Shown here piece by piece: positions 50,047 to 60,662 of a DNA stretch of 64,000 bases. The notes beneath the pieces were generated by a model. That model was not told the DNA's origin. It made no database searches and saw only the letters and a list, made by a program, of their open reading frames with translations. The position numbers and the translations under genes were made by a program. Positions within the stretch are counted from its first letter, which is position 1. Every line of letters begins with the position of its first letter. This stretch comes from Clostridia bacterium UC5.1-1C12 (GTDB taxonomy: Bacteria; Bacillota_I; Bacilli_A; Erysipelotrichales; Erysipelotrichaceae). Location: the NCBI GenBank assembly GCA_001305055.1, contig BBZX01000001.1, forward strand, positions 682,001 through 746,000. Direction: 5' to 3'.

Positions 50047-50787
50047 ATGAAAGCACACATGCTTATTTTAACTGCCTTATTATTTTTAACCGGCTGTACC
50101 TCGCATAATCCCAATATTATTGAAAAGCCCTCCAATCAAATACCGGAAATAAATCAGAATACTGAAAATCCTATTGATGAAACGATTAGTGCAACTGATG
50201 AAGAAATTTTTAATTATGAAATATATGATAAAGTATACATATTTGATGATTATCTGCGAAATGAATTTACTGATGTTCAAACCATTGTTTTTCTTGCGGA
50301 AGAGTTAGCATTTTTAAATGATATCTTACAAAGTGAAGTTAATGCAATTATTCAAGAAAATGATTTGAATATGTTAAAGGATGATTGGAGTGTATTTACA
50401 GCTCGCAAGGTCGAACTCTATGATACAGGTGATATTTTGACAATTATCATAAAAGACATAATATATGCAAATCACGTAGGTGGACAGTCAAAAAAAAATT
50501 ATGCTTGCTATCATATTGATAAAGCAGGAAAACAGGTTTTAGACAATGCCCAATTTCTTAAAAGAAAGGAATTGGACATAGATGAGCTGCAAAGTAAAAT
50601 CAACAGTTTATTAGAAAATGAAGCTGGATATCAAGAGAAAACTGATTTAGATGCATTATGGAAAATTTACGGAACCCAGCTTAATAATGAATCATGTATA
50701 TTCATAAAAGATGGAACTTTAAATATGTATATTTCAGTATCCGGTTCTATTGGTGAAGGTATAATAAATAAATGTTTTGAATTATAA
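50047..50787 (+). CDS. lipoprotein of unknown function
   Basis: 246 residues. The N-terminus is a lipoprotein signal with lipobox LTGC (Cys at residue 16) followed by a Ser/Asn/Pro-rich linker. The rest resembles DUF4163/DUF3298-type surface proteins (FLAEELAFLNDILQSEVN, long amphipathic helix then beta strands), but the match is weak. ATG 50047 is eight bases after AAAGGAG; earlier GTG codons overlap that site. The gene is more AT-rich than its neighbours and stands alone between promoter and terminator, so it may be a later arrival. Confidence 0.75.
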   Translation: MKAHMLILTALLFLTGCTSHNPNIIEKPSNQIPEINQNTENPIDETISATDEEIFNYEIYDKVYIFDDYLRNEFTDVQTIVFLAEELAFLNDILQSEVNAIIQENDLNMLKDDWSVFTARKVELYDTGDILTIIIKDIIYANHVGGQSKKNYACYHIDKAGKQVLDNAQFLKRKELDIDELQSKINSLLENEAGYQEKTDLDALWKIYGTQLNNESCIFIKDGTLNMYISVSGSIGEGIINKCFEL

Positions 50788-50807
50788 CATTCATATATAC
50801 TGTTACT

Positions 50808-50838
50808 GACTGTTGACATCTAGGTTGACAGTCTTTTT
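50808..50838 (+). terminator. intrinsic terminator after the lipoprotein gene
   Basis: Arms GACTGT (50808-50813) and ACAGTC (50828-50833) and five T. A second hairpin near 50855-50880 (AAGG-CTAA / TTAG-CCTT) ends the convergent thiN transcript. Confidence 0.75.
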
Positions 50839-50878
50839 AAACGACAAGCAAAAAGAAAAGGACTAATCGCTTAGCCCT

Positions 50879-51475
50879 TCATGAATCATCACATTCAATC
50901 ATCAGCAGCCGCCCCTGATGAACAATTATTTCTGCTTCATCGATAATTTCATTGCTGGTGGTAAACGTATCCCATGGATGAACGATACAATGATCTAAGG
51001 GATATGCAACACCCTTCAGTGTAATCACACATTCCTCAAGCGGCATGAAAGAGAGATAGTGATAGTCCCTTTGCTGATGATAGGTACCAAAACCAATCAG
51101 GCGGATTCGGTTGCGCTCATTCATCAGAGTGATATTGCGTTGATTAACCAGTAATGACAGATTAATCAATTCATGATCGATACGCCCGCCTAAGCCGCCA
51201 TAAAGAATGATCTCATCATAGCCAAGCGAACGCGCATAGTTGATTGCCGCTTCACTGTCGGTCTCATTCTTGTGGGTATTCAGCTGTATCACCTTAGTAT
51301 AGGCCTTAAGCTCAAGCAGCTCAGCATCACTGATAGAATCAAAGTCACCGATTGCCGCCAACAGCTCACAGCCCAAACGCATCGCTGTAACAGCACCGCG
51401 GTCAATTCCAATCAGCGGCTGTTCAAATGTGGGAACTTGTTTGCACAAACCGGCCAAAAGTATTATTTGAGACAT
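50879..51475 (-). CDS. thiN: thiamine pyrophosphokinase
   Basis: 198 residues. Motifs AIGDFDSIS, NETDSEAA and GGLGGRIDHELIN are those of the family. It makes thiamine diphosphate from thiamine and ATP. I start at ATG 51475, one base after the rpe stop. Last gene of the rlmN-to-thiN cluster. Confidence 0.9.
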   Translation of the reverse strand: MSQIILLAGLCKQVPTFEQPLIGIDRGAVTAMRLGCELLAAIGDFDSISDAELLELKAYTKVIQLNTHKNETDSEAAINYARSLGYDEIILYGGLGGRIDHELINLSLLVNQRNITLMNERNRIRLIGFGTYHQQRDYHYLSFMPLEECVITLKGVAYPLDHCIVHPWDTFTTSNEIIDEAEIIVHQGRLLMIECDDS

Positions 51476-51476
51476 T

Positions 51477-52126
51477 TTAACGTATGCACATTGCTTTGAT
51501 ATCGCCCTTAAACACATAACTGCCGGCTACCAAAACATCAACGCCTGCATCAACCGCCGATTTACCGGTCTGATCTTTGATTCCGCCGTCAATTTCAATA
51601 ACACAAGCTAATTGATCAGCATCAATTTGCTGACGCAGCGTCCTTACCTTATCCAGCGTCTCCGCCATGAAAGCCTGACCGCCAAAGCCTGGCTCTACCG
51701 ACATAATCAACACTAAATCAACTTCCGGAAGGATGTTTTTCAATACCTCAGCCGATGTTTTTGGCTTAATGGAAATACCTGCCTTAGCACCCAAGGCATG
51801 AATTTTTCTTGCCAGTTCAATACATTTTTCTTCATTGTTAAAGACTTCATAATGAAAGGTGATCACATCCGCACCGGCATCGATAAACACAGGTGCAAAG
51901 AATGTCGGATCTTCAACCATTAAATGCACATCCATCACTAAGTCAGGACAGCGTTTCTTATAACCTTTTAAAATATCCGGGCCAAATGTCAGATTCGGCA
52001 CAAAGTGCCCATCCATCACATCGAAATGCAGCATTTTGCTTCACTGGCGCATAATTCATCACACTGTGATTCAAATTTAGAATAATCCAGCGATAAAATC
52101 GATGGTGCAATGACTAATTCTCTCAT
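51477..52126 (-). CDS. rpe: ribulose-phosphate 3-epimerase, one frameshift
   Basis: About 216 residues, a TIM barrel: IAPSILSLDYSKF, FDVMDGHFVPNLTFG, DVHLMVEDP, MSVEPGFGGQ and EIDGGIK. The first 30 residues are cut off by a lost A near 52035 (ASEAKMLHFDVM after repair). It interconverts ribulose and xylulose 5-phosphate. Four bases after rsgA. Confidence 0.93.
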
Positions 52127-52129
52127 AAA

Positions 52130-52993
52130 TTACCTCCTGCGGCCTTGCTTGATCAGTGCCGCTACGTCTGCATAGTTCTGATATCGGATTGCTGATATAC
52201 TCTGATTTTCCACGCCCTGCTTTACCTCACAACCCGGCTCGTTTAAATGCACACAGTCACGATACCGGCATCGCATCGCTGCATCCTTAAAATCAGGCAG
52301 ACGATGGGACAGCGCCAGCAGATCCATCTTTGAAAAGTCCAAAGACGAGAAGCCCGGCGTATCCGCTACCCAGCCGCTGCCGACAGCATAAAGCTCACAA
52401 TGCCGTGTCGTATGCTTACCGCGGCCTAAAGCCTTGCTGATCTCTTGAGTATTTAATTCAAATTCCGGATTGATGCGGTTCAGCAGACTCGATTTACCGG
52501 CACCGCTTTGACCGGTTAATACTGATATTTTATCATTGAAGCATTCCACCAGTTCATTCTCATCAAAATCATGCCCGGTGACATAGACTTCATAGCCACT
52601 GCGGCGATAATCCGCAATCGCTTCATGAATCGGATCATCAGCACTCACCAAATCCATCTTGCTGACACAGAGTACCGGCGTAATATTTGCCATGACAATC
52701 TGAAAAATCAGCCGGTCGATCAGCACCGTGGAAAAATCAGGATCTTTGCTGGACATGACAATTACCGCCTGATCAACATTGGCAATCGCCGGACGAATTA
52801 AATAGTTTTTACGTTCTTCAATCTTTTGAATACCGAATTGATGGTCAAATTCATCCACCTGCACATGATCGCCGACAAGCGGCTTGCGGTCTTGTCTGAG
52901 CTTTCCCATTGCAACACAAAGCTGCTTGGTGCCATCTTCAAATAAGACGATATATTGATTGGATATATTTTTTAAAATTGTTCCTTTGATCAT
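52130..52993 (-). CDS. rsgA: ribosome small subunit GTPase RsgA
   Basis: An intact 287-residue protein: N-terminal OB fold, then a circularly permuted GTPase (SKMD before GQSGAGKSS before DTPG) and a zinc knuckle CRYRDCVHLNEPGC. It checks 30S maturation. One base after prkC, in the cluster rlmN-prpC-prkC-rsgA-rpe-thiN usual for Firmicutes. Confidence 0.95.
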   Translation of the reverse strand: MIKGTILKNISNQYIVLFEDGTKQLCVAMGKLRQDRKPLVGDHVQVDEFDHQFGIQKIEERKNYLIRPAIANVDQAVIVMSSKDPDFSTVLIDRLIFQIVMANITPVLCVSKMDLVSADDPIHEAIADYRRSGYEVYVTGHDFDENELVECFNDKISVLTGQSGAGKSSLLNRINPEFELNTQEISKALGRGKHTTRHCELYAVGSGWVADTPGFSSLDFSKMDLLALSHRLPDFKDAAMRCRYRDCVHLNEPGCEVKQGVENQSISAIRYQNYADVAALIKQGRRR

Positions 52994-52994
52994 A

Positions 52995-54677
52995 TTAGTA
53001 ATAGTAAAGAGCGATCACACTGTCCTTAGTCTGTTTATAATAGGTACCTTGGGCAGGATCAGTCTTTGTTACCTTTCCGGGAACGATATTCATCAATTCC
53101 TCATCGCTTAATCCATCGGTTGACTGCTGGTTAGGAATCGGTGTGGCCCCTTTTTCAATCAGCTGCCGCATCGCATCCTCAATGGACAAGCCCACCACAT
53201 TAATCATTGTAAATTCAGGCTCCACAGCATATTCCAAACGGATGACATTGTTGCGGCTTGATGTATCGATGCGATCGCCTGCTTTAAGCAGATCCTGGGA
53301 AATTATCGTACCCGTTTCAACTTCCGATGGATTCTTCTGAACCTGAACCGGTGTTACCTTGATTCCCTTCTCACGCAGCAGCTGTTCAACCTCTTCAAAT
53401 TGTCTGCCGGTATAATCTTCAACCGTAAACAGCGCACCCTTAGAGATAGTCAGTGTAACGGTTGACCCTTTTGCCGCCTCTGTATTAACGCTTGGATTGG
53501 TGCGGATGACATTATTTTCAGGAATCGTATCCGAATTCTCATACTGCTGACTGATGACAACATCAAACCCAGCAGCTGCAAGCTCGTTCTGTGCCTGTTC
53601 TGCATTCATATTTGTCACATCAATAATGTTTACCATTTCCGGACCAAACATACTGCCAAACATTCCTGAAAAGTATATAATCGCTGCTGTCGCGACTATG
53701 GTAATGGCAATTAACAACACGCCGACGACACTCATAAAACGATTTGCGGCCGGTGCCTCCTTTTCACTTTCAGCAGGTGCCTCACTGACATGTGACAGCA
53801 CCATCGTTTTAGCACCTTCATTCACGACTTCATCAAAGGTGATTTTAGGCACATCCGCATATTCCGGAAGCAGGCAGCAGCACAGATCCTCATACATTTC
53901 CTGTGCGGTTTTGTAACGCTGCGCGCGATTCTTAACTGTTGCCTTGATAATAATATTCTCTACCGCCTGCGGCAGTGATGGATTAAATTCACGAATGCTT
54001 GGGATTTCTTCACTTAAATGCTTCATCGCAATCTGAACCGGATTATCACCATGGAACGGTACATCACCGCTCAGCAATTCATAGAAGACAATACCCAAGG
54101 CGTAGATGTCGATCTGATTGGTAGCCGGTTCACCGCGTGTCGTTTCCGGCGCCAGATAATGAGCAGAACCAAGCACCGAATCACTTTGAGTCAGCTGAAC
54201 GGCATCATGAGCAAGTGCAATACCAAAATCAGTGATTTTAACGGTGCCGTCATCCTTGATCATAATATTCTGAGGCTTGATATCGCGGTGTATAATGTGA
54301 TGCTCATGCGCATGCTGAACCGCGGATACAACCTGCTTCATGATATTGACCGCTTCTTCCTTATGCAAAGCGCCGCGCAGCTGAATCAGCTGTTTCAGCG
54401 TCCGGCCCCGCACATGTTCCATCACGATATAATGACGGCCTTCATATTCTCCGACATCATACACCTGAACCACATTGGGATGATTCAGCTTGCTGGCAGC
54501 ATTCGCTTCCCGCTGAAAACGCAGCAAGGTTACTGGGTCATTGCTTAGCTCACCGCGCAGCATTTTAATCGCTACTTCTCGATTCAAAATCGTATCGACA
54601 GCTAAATAAACATCAGCCATGCCGCCTTCTCCCAGTGATTTAATGATCTGATAACGTTCGGCAATCATCTTATCCAT
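52995..54677 (-). CDS. prkC: Ser/Thr protein kinase with PASTA domains
   Basis: An intact 560-residue membrane kinase. Kinase domain 1-270 with LGEGGMADVYLA, catalytic HRDIKPQN and DFG; juxtamembrane segment; one span at about 325-348; then three PASTA domains outside, which bind muropeptides. It controls wall synthesis, dormancy exit and stress. The start overlaps the prpC stop by eight bases. Confidence 0.95.
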   Translation of the reverse strand: MDKMIAERYQIIKSLGEGGMADVYLAVDTILNREVAIKMLRGELSNDPVTLLRFQREANAASKLNHPNVVQVYDVGEYEGRHYIVMEHVRGRTLKQLIQLRGALHKEEAVNIMKQVVSAVQHAHEHHIIHRDIKPQNIMIKDDGTVKITDFGIALAHDAVQLTQSDSVLGSAHYLAPETTRGEPATNQIDIYALGIVFYELLSGDVPFHGDNPVQIAMKHLSEEIPSIREFNPSLPQAVENIIIKATVKNRAQRYKTAQEMYEDLCCCLLPEYADVPKITFDEVVNEGAKTMVLSHVSEAPAESEKEAPAANRFMSVVGVLLIAITIVATAAIIYFSGMFGSMFGPEMVNIIDVTNMNAEQAQNELAAAGFDVVISQQYENSDTIPENNVIRTNPSVNTEAAKGSTVTLTISKGALFTVEDYTGRQFEEVEQLLREKGIKVTPVQVQKNPSEVETGTIISQDLLKAGDRIDTSSRNNVIRLEYAVEPEFTMINVVGLSIEDAMRQLIEKGATPIPNQQSTDGLSDEELMNIVPGKVTKTDPAQGTYYKQTKDSVIALYYY

Positions 54678-55413
54678 TCAGGTCACCTTCTCTTTGATCA
54701 ATTAGAATGACCGTAATATTATCCAAGCCGCCGGCAGTTAAAGCACTGTCAATCAGCTTACGGGTGCGAACCTTGATTCCCTCATTCATCAGCAGAATCT
54801 CACGGATTACCCCTTCCTTGACATAGCCATGCAAGCCATCGCTGCATATCAGCAGCTGACTGTAATCATTATTAATGCGGGCAATATCCACCCGGACATT
54901 ATCCCAAATACCAAGTGCATTTGTCAGTACATGGCGCTGCGGATGATTGTGCGCCGTTTCCCGGCTCACTTCACCGCTGCGCAGTAAATCACTTAAAAGA
55001 TTATGATCCTCGGTCAGGCAAATCAGATCATCATACATCGCATAAGCTCTTGAATCCCCAATATTAAAAACATATGAATTTAAGCTGGTAATTAATATAC
55101 CGACCATTGTCGTACCCATGCCGTGCTGAGAACGATTGCTAGTCGATTGCGTAAAGATCGCATCATTCACTTCATTGATCGTTTCATGCAGCCAGCGCTG
55201 TACATCCTCATCATTATTCAAACTTGGGTTCTTTAAAAAAACAGCCCGCATACTTTCCACGGCCAAGGAGCTTGCCACATCGCCGGCTTTGCCGCCGCCA
55301 ATGCCATCGCAGACAATGGCCATAAAATCATTATTGATATTAAAGGTAGCACAAAAGCTATCCTGATTGACACTGCGTACTAGACCGATATCACTCATTC
55401 CATAAAAATGCAT
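54670..55413 (-). CDS. prpC: PP2C-type phosphatase, partner of PrkC
   Basis: An intact 247-residue enzyme. Metal-binding motifs VCDGIGGGKAGD, NIGDSRAY, CSDGLHGYV and GGLDNITVIL. It reverses PrkC phosphorylation. The ATG overlaps the rlmN stop by one base. Confidence 0.94.
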   Translation of the reverse strand: MHFYGMSDIGLVRSVNQDSFCATFNINNDFMAIVCDGIGGGKAGDVASSLAVESMRAVFLKNPSLNNDEDVQRWLHETINEVNDAIFTQSTSNRSQHGMGTTMVGILITSLNSYVFNIGDSRAYAMYDDLICLTEDHNLLSDLLRSGEVSRETAHNHPQRHVLTNALGIWDNVRVDIARINNDYSQLLICSDGLHGYVKEGVIREILLMNEGIKVRTRKLIDSALTAGGLDNITVILIDQREGDLNG

Positions 55414-56461
55414 TACTCACCCTCCATCCTCTGCTGCTCATGCTTCGCCCGAAGCTGACCGCAGGCCGCGTCAATATCGCCGCCATGCTCCTTGCGGATC
55501 GTCGCACGGACACCCTGCTTCATCAGCTTATCATAAAAACGCATTGCGCTTGCGCGGTCCACGCTGCGATAACCATGTTCATCAACCTCATTATAAGGAA
55601 TTAAATTCACATACGCATTCAAACCATGAATCAGCTTAGCCAACTGAGCCGCATGGGTATCCTGATCATTGATTCCCCTTAATAAGATATATTCAAACGT
55701 CAAACGCCGATTATTCAATTCACAATATTCTTGAATCGCAGCCATCAGCTCATTCAGCGGATATGCTTTATTAATCGGCATCAGCTTATTACGCAGCTCA
55801 TCATTGGGCGCATGCAGCGATATAGCCAGATTATACTGTACCTGCATCTTCGCAAACTCTCTGATTTTCGGCACAATTCCGCATGTAGAAATCGTCAGAT
55901 GCCGAGCCCCGATAGCCAGTCCGCGGTCATGGTTGACAATTTCACAGAAAGCCATGACATTCTCAAAATTGTCAAACGGCTCACCGGTACCCATTACCAC
56001 GATATTGGATACCCGATCATTCACAGCATCAAGATCCTTCTGCACCGCCAGCACCTGAGCAACAATCTCACCGCTGCTCAGATTCCGTTTCTTCTTCAAT
56101 AAACCGGAAGCACAGAAATCACAGCCCATGTTGCAGCCAACCTGCGATGTTACGCAGACACTCTTGCCAAATTCATACACCATCATGACCGTTTCAATCA
56201 ATGAACCATCACTTAATTCAAACAAATATTTCGTTGTGCCGTCTTTTGAAACTTGTTTTTCCTTGACGACGCATGCTTCAAGAGTAAACATCTCTTTCAA
56301 TTTTTCTCTTGTATCTAAACTCAGATCGCTCATTTCATCAATGCTGTTAACACGTTTGCGATACAGCCATTCAAAAATCTGCTGACCGCGGAACTTTTCC
56401 ATCCCTGATCAACACAAAAATCACGAAGCTGATTAAAGGTTAAATCATATAAGCTTTTCAT
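55413..56461 (-). CDS. rlmN: 23S rRNA (adenine-2503-C2)-methyltransferase RlmN, one frameshift
   Basis: About 350 residues. Radical SAM motif CNMGCDFC, and the second methyl-carrying Cys in DIDAACGQLR near the end. Start ATG 56461 follows AAAGGTGA; a frame break near 56403 cuts off the first 20 residues (FCVDQG to MEKFRGQQIFEWLY). It methylates A2503 of 23S rRNA and A37 of some tRNAs. Confidence 0.94.
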
Positions 56462-56608
56462 TTTATCACCTTTAGATATTTTACCATAAATTCCAATCAT
56501 CAACGTAATAAAATGCCAAAACAATCTTAAGCTTTGACTTTAATCAGCCGGCATAGATAACTCCAGCTCATTATGTTATAATCATTACGAACAAGGAGAT
56601 CAATAATA

Positions 56609-57224
56609 ATGAGTAAATTTCATAAAGAAACATTAAAAATGCCCAACCTGTCAGGAATCCATAGAAGCTGTTTTCTGGGACAGCATTACCATAAATGAGA
56701 ATGCGGAGATGCAGTTTAAAGAAGATGTAAAGACCGGTAAATTATTTAAAGCTGTATGCCCGCATTGCAAGATGATGTATCATCTAAACTACCCGCTGCT
56801 TTATACCGATCAAATCAATCATTTCATGATTTACTATATTCCTAACGAAAGCAAGAATGCCCAGCTGACATTCCCGGATACAAGCAATACAGCTTATACA
56901 TATCGCATTGCCGGCACCTATTTTGAATTCATCGAAAAGATTTTGATTTTTGAAAACCATTTGAATGATATTGTTATTGAACTAATTAAAGCGGTTATGC
57001 TCCAGAAAGAGAAAAATCTTCAGAAGAGTCAAGGTGTCTACTTCGCCGCTCTTTCCGATAAGAAGCTTTCCTTTCAGATTCTCGGCCATGAGCATGCCTT
57101 TATCAGTTATCCAAGAGATGCTTATGAAGAATTAGCAAAGGGATTAAAATTCAAAGCGGTGGGTGATTTCCAACTGATTAATTTGAAAACCTTTAATAAC
57201 TTCTTAATTAGTAATAACCAATAG
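56609..57224 (+). CDS. CpXC-domain protein, one frameshift
   Basis: About 205 residues. Two zinc-type pairs, CPTC (after repair near 56650) and CPHC, about 40 residues apart, followed by the helical C-terminal part, as in the CpXC family, whose role is unknown. Start ATG 56609 follows AAGGAG. Here an A seems to be in excess, or two are missing, unlike most other sites. Confidence 0.7.
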
Positions 57225-57278
57225 AATCAGTCGACTAAGCGTAGATAAACAAACGGTAATCTAATGGAGGCAGAACAG

Positions 57279-57781
57279 ATGCTGACAAAACCTATTCATG
57301 GCTGGAGTGATTTTCAATTAGCAGGAACTTCTGTGTATGGATTAAGTTATCTTGATGATATTGCATTCGAGTGGGTGGCACAGGCAATCCATGGTCTTGA
57401 AACAATGCTGCCATTTTGTGTCAAAGGATTTTTAGAACCAAATCGCTTTTTGTGTATTGTAAGTTACTGGAACTGTCACATTATATGTGAAGATGATGAC
57501 CGCTGTCCGTTGAATAAAAAAGATGTTATCAATGAGATTTCTCATACTGATATGCTGCAATTTTGCAATCCCTTTATGATGATATAAGTCAGAATTTGGA
57601 TGAATGGGCAGCCTTTGTAGATTACAATAATGAAGATATTGTTAAGAAGAAAGAAGAGCTTGCTGAAAAATTGATGATTTTAAAAAGGCTAATTTCTGAA
57701 AGAGAAGAATGTTTTGCGAAAATCGTTGTTTTCTTTAATCAGATTCAACCCGCATTATATGAGAATTTAAGAGTATTCTAA
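57279..57781 (+). CDS. unknown protein behind the CpXC gene, one frameshift
   Basis: About 167 residues. Start ATG 57279, eight bases after GGAGG. The frame breaks near 57575 (FCNP to LYDDISQNLDEW). No family recognised. The first half is aromatic-rich with an ICEDDDRCPL segment; the second half is a charged coiled coil (DIVKKKEELAEKLMILKRL). Cytosolic by composition. Fifty-four bases after the CpXC gene, probably cotranscribed. Confidence 0.55.
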
Positions 57782-57812
57782 CAAATATTTTACTTTGCCA
57801 GCCTTATATACC

Positions 57813-57838
57813 AAGAACTGTCAATCAGTTCTTTTTTA
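57813..57838 (+). terminator. intrinsic terminator after the CpXC pair
   Basis: Arms AAGAACTG and CAGTTCTT with six T. Confidence 0.8.
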
Positions 57839-57845
57839 TAACAAG

Positions 57846-57887
57846 AAAATCCTCCTAACAGGCACCAGCTATTAAGAGGATTTTTTA
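57846..57887 (-). terminator. intrinsic terminator after ileS
   Basis: Arms AAATCCTC and GAGGATTT with a long loop, T-rich on both strands, a few bases beyond the ileS stop. Confidence 0.7.
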
Positions 57888-57890
57888 TTA

Positions 57891-60644
57891 CTATTCAGGT
57901 TTGAATTCAGGATATTCCTTCTTTACAACCTCAGCACAGCGGTCGCACAGACCATGCTCATTGGTATCATTATGAACCGTCCAGCAGCGAGGACATACGA
58001 TGCCGTCCATCTTTTCAACGGCAGCTGAGCATACCTCATATGCCTTCAATGATGTATTTGTCAATACCGCTTCAGAGACAATCAGCCATTGCGCAAACTT
58101 GCCGCCCAACATTTCATCAACGATTTTCGCATCTTCTTCACTCAAATTCACAAGAACCTTAGCTTCCAAGGATTTACCGATGATCTTCTCAGCACGGGCT
58201 TCTTCCAATGCCTTAAAGATATCCGAGCGAATCAGCAGCAGACGTTCCATCTTCGCTTTGATTGCTTCCGCATCTTCGATTTCCACTGCCTTAGGGAAAG
58301 TCTGCAGATGGATGCTTTCACTGCCCGGCTTAAAGAAATCATTGATCTCTTCAGCTGTATGAACGAGGATCGGCGCCCACAGACGCAGTAACGCATCACA
58401 GCACATAGCTAAAACACTTTGTACCTGACGGCGGCGCGGATCATTCTTCGCTTCAATATACAGGATATCTTTTGTGAAATCCAGATAATAAGCACTCAGC
58501 TCATTCGTCATGTAATTTGTTAAAGTGCCGGTTACATTCGCAAAATCAAATTCATCATAGCTCTTGATAACCTCTTCAATCACTTCATTCAGCTTGATAA
58601 TCATGTATTTGTCAATATCCGTAAGATTCTTGACTGCCACCAATTCATGCTCAGTGAAATCCTCTGGATGAATATTGGCTAACAAGAAACGGAAAGTATT
58701 TCTAACCTTACGATAATTTTCAGCACATTGCTTCAAAATATCATCGGATACACGCACATCTGCCTGATAATCGATAGAAGCACCCCACAAGCGGAGAATA
58801 TCAGCACCATACTGTTTCATTACCTTTTCCGGTGATACCGAATTACCCCCTGATTTAGACATCTTCTCACCTTTGCCGTCAAGAATAAAGCCATGGCTTA
58901 ATACTTGACGATAAGGCGCAACACCATACATCGCAACAGCAATAATTAAAGATGAATTAAACCAGCCGCGGTATTGGTCACTGCCTTCTAAATATAGATC
59001 TGATGGGAATTTCATACCGCGTTCAACTAAAACACCGGTATGTGATGAACCAGAGTCAAACCAAACATCCATCGTATCCAGTTCTTTACGGAACTGATTA
59101 TTCGGTGAACCAGGGTGCGTAAAGCCTGCCGGCAGCAGATCCTTCGCTTCACGTTCAAACCATACATTACTGCCAAATTCACGGAACAGGCCAGCTACAT
59201 GCTTAAACACCTTTTCATCCATGATCGGCGTATTATCTTCAGCATAGAAAATAGGAATTGGTACACCCCATGCACGCTGACGGGAAATACACCAGTCACC
59301 GCGGTCACGAATCATGTTGTAAAGACGTGTCTCACCCCATGCCGGTGTCCATTGAACTTCTTTGATTTGTTCCAGCAGCTTTTCACGAATCTTATCAATA
59401 GAAGCAAACCACTGATCTGTTGCACGGAAAATAATCGGCTTCTTGGTACGCCAGTCATGCGGATAGGAGTGAGTGATCCATTCCATCTTCATCAACGCAC
59501 CTAATTCATCTAATTTCATAACGACTGTCTTGTTGGCATCATCTACAAACTGACCCTTTAAGAAATCACCGGCTTCAGCGGTCAGACAGCCATGCTCATC
59601 CACCGGGCATAAGGCCGGCAAGCCATATTTACAGCCAACGATGAAGTCATCCATACCATGCCCCGGCGCCGTATGTACACAGCCTGTACCAGCTTCCGGC
59701 GTAACATGATCACCCAGAATAATCACACTGGTGCGGTCATAGAACGGATGCTTTGTCGTAATCATTTCAAGCTCTTTGCCCTTAAACGTTTTCAGGATTT
59801 CTTTTTCCTGTAAACCAAATTTTTCCCATAGACTGTCAACCAATTCTTTTAAGACAACTAAATTGCCCTTTTCACTCTTTACTAAAGCATATTCCAGACG
59901 TTCATTTAAGCAGATTGCCAGATTCGCCGGAATTGTCCACGGGGTTGTTGTCCAGATAACAAAACTATCAGTTTCCGGGTTCAGCACGCCTTTGCCGTCT
60001 TCAACATTAAACTTCACGAAAATTGTCGGTGATTTAATATCATGATATTCAATTTCAGCCTCAGCTAATGCACTTTCGCTGGATGGTGACCAATAAACAG
60101 GTTTTAACCCCTTATAAATTAAACCATCCATAGCCATTTTGCCAAAAATCTCAATCTGGCGGCTTTCAAATTCCTTCTGTAATGTAATATAAGGGTGATC
60201 ATAATCAGCCACTGTACCCAGCGCCTTCTGATCCTTCATCTGATTCGCTACCTGCTCCATCGCATAGTCATAGCAATGCTTTCTGAATTCAGCTAATTCC
60301 ATTTTCTTACGGTCATAACCAAGCTTTTGCATCGCATTTTCAATCGGCAAGCCGTGGGTATCCCAACCCGGCACAAAATCAATGCGATAGCCTTCCATGA
60401 ACTTAGAACGATTGATAATATCCTTTAATGTCTTATTCAGTGCATGGCCAATATGCATAGCGCCATTGGCATACGGAGGTCCGTCATGCAAGACAAAATC
60501 CTCTGCACCCGCTCTTTTTTCCAGCATCTTCTCATAGAGATGCATTGATTCCCAACGCTCTTGAAATTTTGGTTCTTTGCTTGGCAGTTTCCCTCTCATT
60601 TCAAATTCAGTCTTGGGCATCAGTAATGTGTCTTTAAAATCCAT
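57891..60644 (-). CDS. ileS: isoleucyl-tRNA synthetase
   Basis: An intact 917-residue class I synthetase: HIGHALNKT, KMSKSGGN, a full CP1 editing domain (TTTPWTIPANLA, GTGCVHTAPGHG) and a C-terminal zinc site CPRCW plus CDRC. I start at ATG 60644 (MDFKDTLLMPKTEF) after GGAGG. Under T-box control. Follows divIVA as in Bacillus. Confidence 0.97.
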   Translation of the reverse strand: MDFKDTLLMPKTEFEMRGKLPSKEPKFQERWESMHLYEKMLEKRAGAEDFVLHDGPPYANGAMHIGHALNKTLKDIINRSKFMEGYRIDFVPGWDTHGLPIENAMQKLGYDRKKMELAEFRKHCYDYAMEQVANQMKDQKALGTVADYDHPYITLQKEFESRQIEIFGKMAMDGLIYKGLKPVYWSPSSESALAEAEIEYHDIKSPTIFVKFNVEDGKGVLNPETDSFVIWTTTPWTIPANLAICLNERLEYALVKSEKGNLVVLKELVDSLWEKFGLQEKEILKTFKGKELEMITTKHPFYDRTSVIILGDHVTPEAGTGCVHTAPGHGMDDFIVGCKYGLPALCPVDEHGCLTAEAGDFLKGQFVDDANKTVVMKLDELGALMKMEWITHSYPHDWRTKKPIIFRATDQWFASIDKIREKLLEQIKEVQWTPAWGETRLYNMIRDRGDWCISRQRAWGVPIPIFYAEDNTPIMDEKVFKHVAGLFREFGSNVWFEREAKDLLPAGFTHPGSPNNQFRKELDTMDVWFDSGSSHTGVLVERGMKFPSDLYLEGSDQYRGWFNSSLIIAVAMYGVAPYRQVLSHGFILDGKGEKMSKSGGNSVSPEKVMKQYGADILRLWGASIDYQADVRVSDDILKQCAENYRKVRNTFRFLLANIHPEDFTEHELVAVKNLTDIDKYMIIKLNEVIEEVIKSYDEFDFANVTGTLTNYMTNELSAYYLDFTKDILYIEAKNDPRRRQVQSVLAMCCDALLRLWAPILVHTAEEINDFFKPGSESIHLQTFPKAVEIEDAEAIKAKMERLLLIRSDIFKALEEARAEKIIGKSLEAKVLVNLSEEDAKIVDEMLGGKFAQWLIVSEAVLTNTSLKAYEVCSAAVEKMDGIVCPRCWTVHNDTNEHGLCDRCAEVVKKEYPEFKPE

Positions 60645-60662
60645 TTCTCTTTTCCTCCCTGA

